Shown here: positions 16,601 through 25,838 of the stretch, in pieces
Position numbering within the stretch: the stretch's first letter is position 1
How the letters are laid out: every line of letters starts with the position of its first letter
Assembly (NCBI RefSeq): GCF_013307435.2
Contig: NZ_CP102845.1
Location: 806,001 to 870,000 of the forward strand
Origin: Microvirga terrae
GTDB taxonomy: Bacteria; Pseudomonadota; Alphaproteobacteria; Rhizobiales; Beijerinckiaceae
Length of the DNA stretch: 64,000 bases
Direction: 5' to 3'
Notes under the pieces: model-generated
The model's input: only the letters and a program-made list of their open reading frames with translations
Databases searched by the model: none
What the model was told of the DNA's origin: nothing
Position numbers and translations under genes: made by a program

Positions 16601-18676
16601 ATGGAAGCAAGTGAAGTGACAGCCCCGGGGCGTGGCAGAGACCTGGCATTCGCCGGCGCGGTCGTCGGCATTCTCGCCATCCTCTTTCTTCCGATCCCGC
16701 CGATTGCGATCGATATGGGCCTCGCCCTCTCGGTTGCCCTCTCCGTCCTGATTCTGATGGTGGCGCTCTGGATCCAGAAGCCCCTCGATTTCTCGGCTTT
16801 TCCTACCGTCCTCCTCATCGCAACTTTGTTGCGACTTGCGCTGAGCATCGCGTCGACCCGTCTCATCCTGTCCGACGGCCATAAAGGCGTCGACGCGGCC
16901 GGCCACGTGATCAGCGGCTTCTCGCAGTTCGTGATGAGCGGCGACTTCGTCATCGGCATCGTGGTCTTCATCATCCTGATCACGGTCAACTTCCTGGTGA
17001 TCACGAAAGGCGCAACCCGTATCGCGGAAGTGGGCGCGCGCTTTACGCTCGACGCCATTCCCGGCAAGCAGATGGCCATTGATGCCGATCTGTCGGCCGG
17101 ACTCATCGACGAGAAGGACGCTCAGAAACGCCGGCGTGAGCTCGAAGAGGAAAGCGCCTTCTTCGGATCCATGGACGGCGCCTCCAAGTTCGTTCGCGGC
17201 GAGGCCGTCGCGAGCCTGATCACGATCGCCGTCAACATCTTCGGCGGCATCGTCATCGGGGTCACGCGCCATGGCATGCCTCTGTCCAAGGCCGCCGACG
17301 TCTTCGTCCAGCTCTCCGTGGGTGATGGACTTGTCAGTCAGATCCCGGCGCTCGTCGTCTCCCTGGCCGCAGGCCTTCTGGTGTCGAAGGGCGGTACGAG
17401 AGGACAGGCACAGCAGGCCGTGCTCGGGCAGCTTGGCGCCTATCCCCGGGCCCTCATGGTTGCCGCCGCTCTGATGTTCGTCTTCGCGATCGTGCCTGGC
17501 CTGCCGATGCTCCCGTTCCTGGTGCTCGGCTGCTGCATGGGCTTCATCGCCTATTCGATTCCCAAACAGAGAGCCGAGCAGGAAGCAAAGGCTCAGGCCA
17601 AGCTCGCGCAGGAACAGCAGAAGACCCTTCTGGAGTCCCGGGATACGGTCAAGGAATCCCTGAAGCTCGCTGAGATCGAGCTCTGCCTGGGCAAGCATCT
17701 GGCCTCCCATCTCACCAGTTCCCATGGGGACTTGGCTCATCGCGTCAGCAAGATGCGCAAGAAGTTCGCTCAGGATTACGGCTTCGTGCTGCCGGACGTG
17801 AAGCTCTCCGACAGCCTCATGATCCCGCCCAAGAGCTACCAGATCAAAATCCACGGAACCGTCATCGCGACGCAGGAAGTTCGCCCGGGCGATCTTCTCG
17901 TCGTGCTCGGCGACGGACCGATGCCCGACGTGCCGGGTGACGAAGTGCGGGAGCCGGCCTTCGGCATGAAGGCCATGTGGGTGTCGGATGTCTATCTGAG
18001 CGAGATCAAGCGGCAGGGATTCCAGGCCGTCGATGGAGCGTCGGTCCTCCTCACTCACCTGAGCGAGGTGATCCGCAACAACCTGCCGCAGCTTCTGTCC
18101 TACAAGGATGTGCGCAATCTGCTGGATGGCCTGGACTCCGAGTACAAGCGCCTGCTCGACGACATCTGCCCCTCGCAGATTTCCTATTCCGGGCTCCAGT
18201 CGGTCCTGAAACTCCTGCTGGCGGAGCGGGTCTCGATCCGCAACCTGAGCCTCATCCTCGAGGCGATCGCCGAGATCGCCCCCCATGCCCGCAGAGCCGA
18301 GCAGCTGGTGGAGCATGTGCGGGTCCGGATCGCCCAGCAGATCTGCGGCGATCTCGCTGAGGGCGGCGCTCTGAACGTCCTCAGGCTCGGCAACAAATGG
18401 GACATCGCATTCCATCAAAGCCTGAAGCGGGACGCCAAGGGCGACGTGGTCGAGTTCGACATCGATCCCCGGCTCGTGGAACAGTTCGGGACCGAGGCGT
18501 CCGATGCCATCAAGACCCGCATGGGTCAGGTTCATACCTTCGCGGTCGTGACGGCGCCGGATGCGCGCCCCTACGTGCGCATGATCATCGAGCGCATGTT
18601 CTCGTCCCTGCCGGTTCTCTCGCATCTCGAAATTGCCCGCGGCGTGGAGGTCAATTCGCTTGGTACGATCTCGTGA
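16601..18676 (+). CDS. flhA: Flagellar export gate protein FlhA
   Basis: A 691-residue export gate component. About eight membrane helices lie in residues 15-320, with the FHIPEP-family signature at about 137-168 ([20 protein letters not shown]), then a linker and a large cytoplasmic domain (about 350-691) that docks chaperone-substrate complexes. The stop overlaps the GTG start of fliR (GTGA). An apparent 908-codon open frame on the other strand is a GC-rich shadow. Confidence 0.97.
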   Translation: MEASEVTAPGRGRDLAFAGAVVGILAILFLPIPPIAIDMGLALSVALSVLILMVALWIQKPLDFSAFPTVLLIATLLRLALSIASTRLILSDGHKGVDAAGHVISGFSQFVMSGDFVIGIVVFIILITVNFLVITKGATRIAEVGARFTLDAIPGKQMAIDADLSAGLIDEKDAQKRRRELEEESAFFGSMDGASKFVRGEAVASLITIAVNIFGGIVIGVTRHGMPLSKAADVFVQLSVGDGLVSQIPALVVSLAAGLLVSKGGTRGQAQQAVLGQLGAYPRALMVAAALMFVFAIVPGLPMLPFLVLGCCMGFIAYSIPKQRAEQEAKAQAKLAQEQQKTLLESRDTVKESLKLAEIELCLGKHLASHLTSSHGDLAHRVSKMRKKFAQDYGFVLPDVKLSDSLMIPPKSYQIKIHGTVIATQEVRPGDLLVVLGDGPMPDVPGDEVREPAFGMKAMWVSDVYLSEIKRQGFQAVDGASVLLTHLSEVIRNNLPQLLSYKDVRNLLDGLDSEYKRLLDDICPSQISYSGLQSVLKLLLAERVSIRNLSLILEAIAEIAPHARRAEQLVEHVRVRIAQQICGDLAEGGALNVLRLGNKWDIAFHQSLKRDAKGDVVEFDIDPRLVEQFGTEASDAIKTRMGQVHTFAVVTAPDARPYVRMIIERMFSSLPVLSHLEIARGVEVNSLGTIS

Positions 18677-19425
18677 GCCAGCTGACACCCGAGATCCTGC
18701 TGGCGATCTTCCTGATCTTCTGCCGGATCGGCGGATGCCTGATGATGGCGCCCGGATTCTCGAGCAGCCGGATTCCGATGCAAGTCCGCCTCTTCATCGG
18801 CCTGGCCACCAGCTTGGCGCTGGCTCCGGTCCTTCTCGATAAGGTTCAGGCCGGCATCGCGTCCCAGGCGCCTGCGGCCGTCCTGGTCTATATCGGCTCG
18901 GAGCTCCTGACCGGAATCCTGATCGGCCTGCTGGGACGCGTATACTTCTTCGCCCTGCAATCCATGCTGAGCGCCGTCGCGATGGCGCTGAGCTTCAGCA
19001 TGCCGGGCACCCCGATCGATGAGGCGGAGCCCCTTCCTGCGATCAGCTCGTTCATCATGATGGTGGCAACGGCCGTCCTGTTCCTCTCCGATCTTCACTG
19101 GGAAGTGTTTCGCGGCCTCGTCGACTCCTACTCGCGGCTTGCCATGGGCGAGGGACTGGGCACGAGGCTGTCGCTGACGCAGCTGGTCGACCAGATCGGC
19201 ATCGCGTTCGTGCTTGCCCTGAGGATCAGCAGCCCCTTCATCCTCTATTCCGTCATCGTCAATCTCGCGGTCGGGCTGACGAACAAGCTCACGCCCCAGA
19301 TCCCGGTGTACTTCCTGGCGACCCCCTTCGTCATGGTCGGCGGGTTGCTGATCGTGTACTTCGCCGCCAGCGATTACGTGCTCCTCTTCATGGAGGCATT
19401 CTCAACCTGGCTTCGGAACGGATAG
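18673..19425 (+). CDS. fliR: Flagellar export gate protein FliR
   Basis: A 250-residue membrane protein with about six hydrophobic helices, including [20 protein letters not shown] and the conserved region around [20 protein letters not shown]. FliR combines with FliP and FliQ to form the export channel. The start is the GTG that overlaps the flhA stop; frame-compatible codons further upstream would encode residues inside flhA and are not conserved. The fliJ-like gene begins five bases after its stop. Confidence 0.95.
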   Translation: MSQLTPEILLAIFLIFCRIGGCLMMAPGFSSSRIPMQVRLFIGLATSLALAPVLLDKVQAGIASQAPAAVLVYIGSELLTGILIGLLGRVYFFALQSMLSAVAMALSFSMPGTPIDEAEPLPAISSFIMMVATAVLFLSDLHWEVFRGLVDSYSRLAMGEGLGTRLSLTQLVDQIGIAFVLALRISSPFILYSVIVNLAVGLTNKLTPQIPVYFLATPFVMVGGLLIVYFAASDYVLLFMEAFSTWLRNG

Positions 19426-19429
19426 GCCC

Positions 19430-19828
19430 ATGAAGCAGAGGGTTCGCAAGATCGAACGTATCCTGAAGGTCCAGCAGCATCTCCAGAAGGAAGCGGAGCT
19501 GAGGCTCGCTACGCTCGAGCGGGAGTCGACCGAGCTCAAGGCCGCCCAGGAGACGCTCATCCGGACGATGAACGATCACGAGACACTGCACGGGCTTTTC
19601 GTCGATGTCACGGCCAAGCGCCTGCAGGGGCTGGCGTCCCAGGCGAGCAAAGTGGACAAGGCGAAGACGGTGCAGAAGGCGATGACCATCGATCGGGCCA
19701 TGCAGGCCAAGCGCACGGAAAAGATGCTGACCGGCCTGAAGGGGCATGAGCGCCGCGAGGCCGAAAAGAAGGACCTCGCCACGATCCTCGAAGGGCTTGC
19801 AAAAGGCGGCAGCGCAAGCTTCCCGTAA
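19430..19828 (+). CDS. fliJ: FliJ-like coiled-coil flagellar export protein
   Basis: A 132-residue, almost entirely helical, charged protein with long heptad-like stretches (KIERILKVQQHLQKEAELRL, LATLERESTELKAAQETLIR). It has no membrane segment. Size, composition and position between fliR and flgJ fit FliJ, the coiled-coil stalk of the FliI ATPase ring, but the sequence is too low in complexity to be definitive. Its 3' end contains GCGCAAGC-T-TC, a partial match to the recurring flagellar motif, 60 bases upstream of the rod-binding gene. Confidence 0.6.
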   Translation: MKQRVRKIERILKVQQHLQKEAELRLATLERESTELKAAQETLIRTMNDHETLHGLFVDVTAKRLQGLASQASKVDKAKTVQKAMTIDRAMQAKRTEKMLTGLKGHERREAEKKDLATILEGLAKGGSASFP

Positions 19829-19879
19829 GCTAGCCGGGTTACACCTTGCCTCGAGTTTAGAAACCTGAAGAGATGCGAG

Positions 19880-20377
19880 ATGGCGATCAGCCCGCCCTCC
19901 GATATTGTCAACGACGTCGCAAGAGCGGCGGATCCCGCACGCTACCAGGCGGCCGCGCAGAAGCTCCTCGACGGCGCGTCCGCGGTGGACGGAGCCAGCT
20001 TCGAGGACGCGGTGAAGTCAGTGGCCGGCCAGCCTCTCATGGCGTCCGGCGCGGATGTCTATACCCTGCGCAATTCGCTTCGCAACGACGCCGAGTCGGC
20101 CGGCGCCGCCCGGTCGAAGAAGGCGCACCAGGAGTTCGAGGCCTATATTCTTCAGACCTTCGTGGAATCCATGCTCCCGAAGGATGCGGAGAACACCTAC
20201 GGCAAGGGCAATGCGGGCTCTATCTGGAAATCCATGATGGCCGAGCAGATCGGCGCGCAGATTTCGAAGGCGGGCGGCATCGGGATCGCGCAGCATGTCC
20301 TCGGATCCCGGGTGACCGGACCGTCCTCCGACATCCCGGCTCCTCGGCCGATCCCGCCGTTCTCGACCAAGATTTGA
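19880..20377 (+). CDS. flgJ: Rod-binding protein, FlgJ N-terminal type
   Basis: A 165-residue protein with the FlgJ rod-binding domain (about 75-145): HQEFEAYILQTFVESMLPKD, then NAGSIWKSMMAEQIGAQISK. It lacks the C-terminal muramidase domain of enterobacterial FlgJ, as in other alphaproteobacteria where a separate transglycosylase does that job; the SLT enzyme at 2.2 kb is the obvious candidate. FlgJ acts as a rod cap during assembly. It is followed 56 bases later by a FlgN-like gene. Confidence 0.88.
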   Translation: MAISPPSDIVNDVARAADPARYQAAAQKLLDGASAVDGASFEDAVKSVAGQPLMASGADVYTLRNSLRNDAESAGAARSKKAHQEFEAYILQTFVESMLPKDAENTYGKGNAGSIWKSMMAEQIGAQISKAGGIGIAQHVLGSRVTGPSSDIPAPRPIPPFSTKI

Positions 20378-20433
20378 CCTCAGAGCGCACGACGGCAAGA
20401 GCGTCCGACCGTCGCCAGAAAACAGGAACCACC

Positions 20434-20781
20434 ATGATGCTGATGAAGTCCCTGGATCGACTCGAAGAAACGCTGGACATGGAAACCGCTGCTCTCATGG
20501 CGCGCGACCTGTCGAACCTGGACGAGTTCAACCGGCGCAAGAGCCAATGCCTGCTCGAGATCAGCCGGATCGTCCGCACGGCCGAGATCCACGCGCTCGA
20601 TCAGAAGGCGACGAAGCGGCTGCAGGATCTCCAGGCCAAGATCGAGACCAACCAGGACATCCTGCGGCGCCACATGCAGGCCGTTCAGGAGGTCGCGAGC
20701 ATCATCTCGACGGCGATCCAGAGCGCTGAATCCGACAGCACATATTCGGTGCACATGAACAAGGCGGGCTTCGGCGCATGA
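20434..20781 (+). CDS. Small helical protein, possible FlgN-type export chaperone
   Basis: A 115-residue all-helical protein (MKSLDRLEETLDMETAALMA, LNEFNRRKSQCLLEISRI-like central part, then LQDLQAKIETNQDILRRHMQ). AGGA lies six bases before the ATG. FlgN chaperones the junction proteins FlgK and FlgL and is a helical protein of about this size, so FlgN is a reasonable suggestion, but no diagnostic motif is seen. The stop overlaps the next start (ATGA), placing it in the flagellar operon. Confidence 0.6.
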   Translation: MMLMKSLDRLEETLDMETAALMARDLSNLDEFNRRKSQCLLEISRIVRTAEIHALDQKATKRLQDLQAKIETNQDILRRHMQAVQEVASIISTAIQSAESDSTYSVHMNKAGFGA

Positions 20782-21227
20782 TGAAGAACGTCATGGCGGG
20801 CTTCTGGGTCTGCGCGGTCACGCTGGCGTCCTGCTATGCGGCCGTGACCTGGACGGTCGGCAAGGCGCCCGCGGAGGAGAAGGGAAGTTACGAAGGGCTG
20901 CAGTACAAGAAGCTGCCGCCCATGAACATCCCGATCGTCGCGGAAGGAGCCGTGCAGGGCTACGTGATCGCAAATCTCGTCTTCACGGCGGATGCCAAGA
21001 CCCTGCGCGAGATCTCCGTGCCGCCTGAAGCCTTCATCCAGGACGAGATCTTCCGCCATGTCTATGCCGACGAGACGCTCGATTTCAAGAAACTCTCCCG
21101 GTACAACGTCAACGGCATGATCGGCAGCGTCCGCGAGAAGATCAACAAGCGCCTGGGGGCCGAGATCGTCAAGGAGATCCTGGTCGAGAATTTCAACTTC
21201 GTGGACAAATCCGACATCCGCTCCTAG
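20778..21227 (+). CDS. Single-pass membrane protein of flagellar operon, FliL-like topology
   Basis: A 149-residue protein with one N-terminal membrane segment (about 5-25) and a periplasmic domain (about 40-149): PPMNIPIVAEGAVQGYVIAN, then NGMIGSVREKINKRLGAEIV and a C-terminal VLVENFNFV-like strand. The topology and late strand-helix pattern resemble FliL, which stabilises stators, but I cannot confirm homology. It is coupled to the upstream FlgN-like gene by an ATGA overlap and precedes cheY by 53 bases. Confidence 0.6.
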   Translation: MMKNVMAGFWVCAVTLASCYAAVTWTVGKAPAEEKGSYEGLQYKKLPPMNIPIVAEGAVQGYVIANLVFTADAKTLREISVPPEAFIQDEIFRHVYADETLDFKKLSRYNVNGMIGSVREKINKRLGAEIVKEILVENFNFVDKSDIRS

Positions 21228-21280
21228 CGCGCCGGTCGACCCGGTGCGGCGGGGCGGCGACGCCTGGAAAGAATTTTTTG

Positions 21281-21664
21281 ATGACCTATTGCCTGATCAT
21301 TGATGACTCCCGCGTAATCCGAAAGGTATCCCGCGACATTGTCGAGAGCCTGGATTGTCGCGTCTCCGAAGCCGAGAACGGGGAGGCGGGCCTCAAAGCC
21401 TGCCAGAACGAGATGCCGGACGTGATCCTCCTCGATTGGAACATGCCCGTCATGGACGGCTACAGCTTCCTCAAGGCGCTGCGCAGCACGCCGGAAGGCC
21501 GGTCCCCGAAGGTGGTCTTCTGCACGACGGAGAACGGCCTCGACCATATCACGCGTGCGCTGGAAGCGGGCGCGGACGAATATGTCATGAAGCCGTTCGA
21601 CAAGGATATCCTCGCCGCCAAGCTCCAGGGGCTCGGTGTTCTTTCAGCAACGCATTCGGCGTGA
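21281..21664 (+). CDS. cheY: Chemotaxis response regulator CheY
   Basis: A 127-residue single receiver domain: acidic pair in CLIIDDSRVIRK, phospho-acceptor Asp52 in ILLDWNMPVMDG, Thr in VFCTTENG and Lys104 in EYVMKPFD. It should diffuse to FliM when phosphorylated by CheA, which is not in this window. The ATG at 21281 is preferred over the preceding in-frame TTG; GGAAAGA lies eight bases upstream. It is followed five bases later by cheB. Confidence 0.9.
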   Translation: MTYCLIIDDSRVIRKVSRDIVESLDCRVSEAENGEAGLKACQNEMPDVILLDWNMPVMDGYSFLKALRSTPEGRSPKVVFCTTENGLDHITRALEAGADEYVMKPFDKDILAAKLQGLGVLSATHSA

Positions 21665-21668
21665 GACG

Positions 21669-22784
21669 ATGTCCCATTCTCCCTTATCCCAGACAGGCCC
21701 CGCTCCTGGCCGCCTCACCCGCGTGATGATCGTCGACGACAGCGCGGTGATCCGCGGGATGATCGGCCGATGGCTCACGGAAGCCGGCGGCTTCGACATC
21801 GTGGCGACCGCGTCGAACGGCCGGATGGCCGTCGATGCGGCGGAGCGCTCGAAGCCCGAGATCATCCTGCTCGACATCGAGATGCCGGAGGTTGATGGCC
21901 TCGCGGCCCTGCCGATGATCCTGAAGGCGCATCCGGCCAGCAAGGTGATCGTGATCTCGACCCTCACCCAGAGGAACGCCGAGATCTCCCTGAAATGCCT
22001 CTCGCTCGGCGCTGTCGATTATCTGGCGAAGCCGGAGAGCGCCCGCGCGGCCGGCGCGGCGGCGGATTTCCGCCGCGACCTCGTGGACAAGCTCCGGGCC
22101 CTGGGCGAGACGAAGGCCCGCCCGGCGAGAACCTTCGCGGCGCCCGCGCCGACCGTCGTTTCCCCGGCGCCCGCTCCGCTTGCGCGGCCGAGCGCCACCA
22201 GGCCGCAATGCCTCCTCATCGGGTCGTCCACGGGCGGTCCGCGCGCCGTCGAGCGCGTGCTCCTCGATCTGAAGCCGGCGCTGGCCACCATCCCGGTGCT
22301 GATCGTCCAGCACATGCCGGCGATGTTCACGGCCGTCTTCGCCGAGCACCTGCAGACGCTGTTGTCCGTTCCGGCCCGCGAGGGGCGTGACGGAGACGTG
22401 GTGGCGCCCGGCACGATCCTGGTCGCTCCCGGCGGACGGCACATGGGCGTGGTGTCGTCCGGCGGCAAAACGACGATCCGTCTCAACGACGGGCCGCCGG
22501 AGAATTTCTGCCGCCCGGCCGTCGACGTGCTGTTCCGCGAGGCCGCCGCCATCTACGGCGCCTCGGCGCTCGCCGTCGTGCTGACCGGCATGGGCTCGGA
22601 CGGCACGCAGGGCGCGCGCTTCCTCACCAAGGCGGGCGCGACCGTGATCGCCCAGGACGAAGCGACGAGCATCGTCTGGGGCATGCCGGGCAGCATCGTG
22701 AAGGCGGGCCTCGCCCATGACATCCTTCCCCTGGAATCCATCGGCCGTTCCCTGAAGGGCCTCATCACCGGAGCGTCGAAATGA
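21669..22784 (+). CDS. cheB: Chemotaxis protein-glutamate methylesterase CheB
   Basis: A 371-residue two-domain enzyme. The N-terminal receiver has its phospho-acceptor at Asp69 (IILLDIEMPEVDG). A Pro/Ala linker (about 150-178) leads to the methylesterase domain with Ser187 (IGSSTGGP), His215 (VQHMPAMF) and Asp311 (TGMGSDGTQG). It removes methyl groups from chemoreceptors to reset sensitivity. It is coupled to cheR by an ATGA overlap, so methylation and demethylation enzymes are made together. Confidence 0.97.
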   Translation: MSHSPLSQTGPAPGRLTRVMIVDDSAVIRGMIGRWLTEAGGFDIVATASNGRMAVDAAERSKPEIILLDIEMPEVDGLAALPMILKAHPASKVIVISTLTQRNAEISLKCLSLGAVDYLAKPESARAAGAAADFRRDLVDKLRALGETKARPARTFAAPAPTVVSPAPAPLARPSATRPQCLLIGSSTGGPRAVERVLLDLKPALATIPVLIVQHMPAMFTAVFAEHLQTLLSVPAREGRDGDVVAPGTILVAPGGRHMGVVSSGGKTTIRLNDGPPENFCRPAVDVLFREAAAIYGASALAVVLTGMGSDGTQGARFLTKAGATVIAQDEATSIVWGMPGSIVKAGLAHDILPLESIGRSLKGLITGASK

Positions 22785-23632
22785 CCGAGGCCGAATTCGA
22801 AGCCCTGCGCGTCTTCCTGAAGGCCCGGTCCGGCCTGGCGCTGTCTCCCGACAAACGCTACCTGGTCGAAAGCCGCCTCTCGTCCGTGTGCACGCGCTTC
22901 AAGCTCGAGACCCTCTCGCACCTCGTGCGGGAGATCAGGACCGGCCGCGCGATCGCGCTCGAAAAGGCGACGATCGAGGCGATGACGACGAACGAGACCT
23001 TCTTCTTCCGGGACAAGACACCGTTCGATCTCTTCCAGGACGTCCTGCTGCCCAAGTATATCAAGGAGCGGGCGACCAGCCGCAGGCTGCGGATCTGGTG
23101 CGCGGCGGCGTCCAGCGGCCAGGAGCCGTATTCGCTGGCAATGCTCCTGAAGGAGGCCTCCGCCCGCATGCCGGGTTGGCACATCGACATCGTGGCGTCC
23201 GACATTTCCACCGAGGTGCTGGAGAAGGCGAAGGCCGGCTTCTACAACCAGTTCGAGGTGCAGCGCGGATTGCCGATCCGCCTCCTGGTGAAGTACTTCA
23301 CGCAGGTGGGCGACCAATGGCAGATCGCCCCGGAGATCCGCGCCATGGTGGATTTCCGCTACCTCAACCTGCTCGACGATTTCGGCCGCCTCGGCCCGTT
23401 CGACATCGTCTATTGCCGCAACGTGCTGATCTATTTCGACGCGCCTCTCAAGGCGGACGTTCTGCGCCGGATCTCCACCATCATGGCGGCGGACGGCTCG
23501 CTCCTGCTCGGAGCGTCCGAGACCGTGCTCGGCGTCACGGACGCCCTGACCCTCGATCCGGCCCATCGCGGGCTCTACTCCAAGTCTCCGGTGGCGAGTG
23601 CCCCGAAGATGGTCGCCATCGGCGCGCGGTAG
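22781..23632 (+). CDS. cheR: Chemotaxis protein methyltransferase CheR
   Basis: A 283-residue SAM-dependent enzyme that methylates chemoreceptor glutamates. It has the N-terminal helical domain, TTNETFFFRD, the SAM-binding region LRIWCAAASSGQEPYSLAML and IVYCRNVLIYFDAPLKADVL. It overlaps cheB by four bases and is the last gene before a 640-base repeat-bearing gap. No CheA or CheW gene is in the window, so the rest of the pathway is elsewhere. Confidence 0.96.
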   Translation: MTEAEFEALRVFLKARSGLALSPDKRYLVESRLSSVCTRFKLETLSHLVREIRTGRAIALEKATIEAMTTNETFFFRDKTPFDLFQDVLLPKYIKERATSRRLRIWCAAASSGQEPYSLAMLLKEASARMPGWHIDIVASDISTEVLEKAKAGFYNQFEVQRGLPIRLLVKYFTQVGDQWQIAPEIRAMVDFRYLNLLDDFGRLGPFDIVYCRNVLIYFDAPLKADVLRRISTIMAADGSLLLGASETVLGVTDALTLDPAHRGLYSKSPVASAPKMVAIGAR

Positions 23633-23710
23633 AGCGTCGTAAGGGCCCGAAAGGGTAGCGTCAGCGATAAGTGGACTTCATTTCCCGTACGCTGCGCCAG
23701 TGAGCTCTCC

Positions 23711-23860
23711 CGCGTCATGGCCGGGCCTGTCCCGGCCGTCCGGCGCCCTCGGGGCCGACACCCTCCCCATGTCATGGCCGGGCTCGTCCCGGCCATCCCG
23801 CTGCGGTGGAACGCAGCGCCTCACGGCATCGAGATCACCGGCACAAGGCCGGTGATGACG
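23711..23860. repeat. Compound palindromic repeat, copy A (with an extra half-unit)
   Basis: Hairpin 1 is ATGGCCGGG-ctcgt-CCCGGCCAT at 23774-23796. Hairpin 2 is ATCACCGGC-acaag-GCCGGTGAT at 23834-23856. They are separated by exactly 37 bases. A degenerate extra hairpin 1 lies at about 23716-23739. The element is non-coding; short frames encoding MAGTSPAMT here come from the repeat. Two other copies are at 33031-33113 and 37259-37341. It resembles REP-type elements common in Hyphomicrobiales. Confidence 0.85.
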
Positions 23861-23962
23861 ACGGAAGGGGCAGAGTCGCGTTCCAAACAAGCGTGATCGC
23901 CGGAAGCGTCTACCCCGAGGGTCGGGCGCTCTTTTTATGCCGCGCAGAGCGGGCCGTCATAG

Positions 23963-23977
23963 TTAACAAACTGTAAA
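23963..23977. promoter_or_regulatory. Near-match to a CtrA box upstream of flagellin
   Basis: TTAACAAACTGTAAA is TTAA-N7-TAAA, one mismatch from the CtrA consensus TTAA-N7-TTAA. It lies about 36 bases upstream of the candidate -35 element of the flagellin promoter. CtrA controls motility genes in alphaproteobacteria, but a one-mismatch AT-rich site can occur by chance. Confidence 0.3.
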
Positions 23978-24012
23978 CACAACAATTTTTGCGAAAATCG
24001 ATCTCTTTCTGC

Positions 24013-24041
24013 TTGACGCAACGGACACCCCTCAGTAAACA
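24013..24041 (+). promoter_or_regulatory. Candidate flagellin promoter
   Basis: TTGACG (24013-24018), a 17-base spacer, then TAAACA (24036-24041). Transcription from here would give a leader of about 225 bases ending at the flagellin ATG (24273), beginning almost at the stem-loop at 24051. The -10 is not perfect, so this is a reasoned guess. Confidence 0.4.
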
Positions 24042-24050
24042 GAAAGCACA

Positions 24051-24086
24051 AGCACCGCCGACGAAGCGCTCATCGCTTCGGGTGCT
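24051..24086 (+). promoter_or_regulatory. Stem-loop in the flagellin mRNA leader
   Basis: The outer arms AGCACC/GGTGCT and inner arms CGAAGCG/CGCTTCG pair perfectly (13 base pairs) around the loop CTCAT, with a five-base bulge GCCGA on the 5' side. It would form near the 5' end of the flagellin transcript. No U-run follows, so it is not a terminator; it may stabilise the mRNA or be a binding site for FlbT. A smaller hairpin, GTCGG-N7-CCGAC, lies at 24216-24232, closer to the ribosome binding site. Confidence 0.5.
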
Positions 24087-24272
24087 CAAGAAAGCACTAT
24101 GGTACGCCTTCCGATGAAGGCCAGGCATGATGCCATTCCATTTTGCCGGTAAAAGCCCGGATGCCATGTGAGCAGCGGATCGAGGTCGTCTCGAGGCATG
24201 AAGCCACTCCGCTGGGTCGGTTAAAATCCGACATTCCCTGAAAAAATCTCACATCATTCAAGGAAGAAGCAC

Positions 24273-25157
24273 ATGTCTTCGATTCTCACGAACTCCAGCG
24301 CGCTGACCGCTCTCCAGAACCTGAACAACACCCAGCGCGCTCTGAGCAAGACGCAGAGCCAGATCTCGACGGGTCTGAAGGTCGCCACCGCTGCCGACAA
24401 CGCGACCAATTGGTCGGTGTCGACGCAGATGAAGTCCGACAACAGCGTGCTTGGCACCGTCAAGGACTCGCTGAAGCAGAACTCGGCTCTCGTTAAGACG
24501 ACCACCGCTGCGCTTTCCCAGGTTGTCGAAACCATCACGAAGATCAAAGAGCAGCTCACTCAGGCGAAAGACGTCGACGGCACGGCTCCGACGGCAGCTG
24601 CTGGCTACGCTGAAATCAATAAGGCCCTCGACGGCCTCGGAAAGACTCTCGACGGTCTCGTGAAGGGAGCGAACTTCAACGGTGTGAACCTCCTGACTGG
24701 CGGCGACGCTACGACTGCCGGTGATGCATTGCGTGTTGTGACCGGCTATAGCGAGAAGACGTTTACGTCGATCTCTGGTCCCGCCAGCGTCAATCTCCTT
24801 TCCGCGACCGCTACCGGACTCGACGGTCTGATCAATCTCGCTGACATCAATGCCCCGGATGCTCCGGCCGGAACTGGTTCTATTGCGACTGCTATGGGTC
24901 TTGCCGATGATGCTCTCAAGGTAGTTCGTGAACTCGCAGCGGATTTCGGTGCGGTTCAGAACCAGATCGAAGCTCAGTCCAAGTTCATTGAGGTTCTGTC
25001 CGACTCGCTGACGAACGGTGTCTCCGCGATGGTCGACGCCGACATGAACGAGGCTTCGACCCGCCTGCAGGCCCTGCAGACGCAGCAGCAGCTCGGAGTG
25101 CAGTCGCTTTCGATCGCGAACCAGAACAGCCAGATGATCCTGAAGCTCTTCAACTAA
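24273..25157 (+). CDS. Flagellin
   Basis: A 294-residue filament subunit. The N-terminal D0/D1 region (MSSILTNSSALTALQNLNNT, STGLKVATAADNATNWSVST) and the C-terminal D1/D0 region (LQALQTQQQLGVQSLSIANQ, ending ILKLFN) are conserved, with only a short variable centre, as in rhizobial flagellins. AAGGAAG precedes the ATG. Codon use is noticeably less GC-biased at third positions than in neighbours, as expected for a highly expressed gene. An intrinsic terminator follows directly. Only one flagellin gene is in this window. A long structured leader suggests FlbT/FlaF control. Confidence 0.96.
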   Translation: MSSILTNSSALTALQNLNNTQRALSKTQSQISTGLKVATAADNATNWSVSTQMKSDNSVLGTVKDSLKQNSALVKTTTAALSQVVETITKIKEQLTQAKDVDGTAPTAAAGYAEINKALDGLGKTLDGLVKGANFNGVNLLTGGDATTAGDALRVVTGYSEKTFTSISGPASVNLLSATATGLDGLINLADINAPDAPAGTGSIATAMGLADDALKVVRELAADFGAVQNQIEAQSKFIEVLSDSLTNGVSAMVDADMNEASTRLQALQTQQQLGVQSLSIANQNSQMILKLFN

Positions 25158-25180
25158 GAGCCTCCTGATCGGTGACCATG

Positions 25181-25216
25181 AGGCCCCGTCTTGCGAAAGG
25201 CGGGGCCTTCTTTTTG
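25181..25216 (+). terminator. Intrinsic terminator of flagellin
   Basis: Stem AGGCCCCG (25181-25188) pairs with CGGGGCCT (25201-25208), followed by tctttttgg. It is the strongest terminator-like structure in this region and ends the flagellin transcript 24 bases after the stop codon. Confidence 0.85.
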
Positions 25217-25239
25217 GATCGCTCGCGGAACGCTGAGCC

Positions 25240-25800
25240 ATGTTCAATGCATTTCACCGCACGACCGTCCTAGTGCTCGCGGGCACGCTCGGGCTGGTCG
25301 TCCCTGACCTTTCTGCTCTTTCGGCGACGGATTCGCTCCGGACCTGGAACTACGCCCTCCAGACCGACCAGAGCGGACTTCCGTACCGGGCGCTGGCACA
25401 GGTCCGGGGAGGGGAGGGGAGCTCCCTCTGGTTCTCCTGCACGCGGGTCGCCGCCGAGGAAGGCGAGCCGCTGCAGGTCGCCATGGCGGCGACCGTGACG
25501 CAGCGCGCCTATCTCGGCCCGAGCGATGCGCGGGGACGGAGCACGGTCTACTGGCTCGACGATCGCCCGCCGGAGGTTGCCCCCTGGATCTACCGCGATC
25601 GCTACGGGCAGCTGCGCGGCGAGAGCGAGGTCATGGGTTTAGTGGCAAGCCTCGCGACAGCACAGACCCTTATCGTGGAGCTTGCGAATTACCGCCTCGA
25701 GCCGATGAGCGTGACGTTCGCCCTCGTGCCCGACGAGACCAAGGCGGTCGCCGAGCGGTTCGCGAAGGATTGCCGGACCATCGCAACGGCTCAGGATTGA
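25240..25800 (+). CDS. Exported protein of unknown function
   Basis: A 186-residue protein with an N-terminal signal peptide (hydrophobic stretch about 8-27), so probably periplasmic. The mature part has two cysteines (WFSCTRV and AKDCRTI) that could form a disulfide, and a beta-rich pattern (QVAMAATVTQRAYLG, STVYWLDDRPPEVAPW). I do not recognise a family. It lies between the flagellin terminator and a DUF1217 gene, 38 bases before the latter, so it may be co-transcribed with flagellar functions. Confidence 0.6.
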   Translation: MFNAFHRTTVLVLAGTLGLVVPDLSALSATDSLRTWNYALQTDQSGLPYRALAQVRGGEGSSLWFSCTRVAAEEGEPLQVAMAATVTQRAYLGPSDARGRSTVYWLDDRPPEVAPWIYRDRYGQLRGESEVMGLVASLATAQTLIVELANYRLEPMSVTFALVPDETKAVAERFAKDCRTIATAQD

Positions 25801-25838
25801 TGCGCGGCCCGCGGCGATGCGGGCCGAAGGAGTGAACC

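Noticed and set aside
15962..18688. A 908-codon open frame on the minus strand opposite fliQ and flhA
   Set aside because: It is His/Asp/Glu/Arg-rich with no domain pattern and is fully antisense to well-supported genes. Such frames are expected in GC-rich DNA.
23575..23890. Short frames encoding MAGTSPAMT-type peptides near the repeats
   Set aside because: They come from translating the palindromic repeat and recur at each copy; no ribosome binding site or domain supports them.
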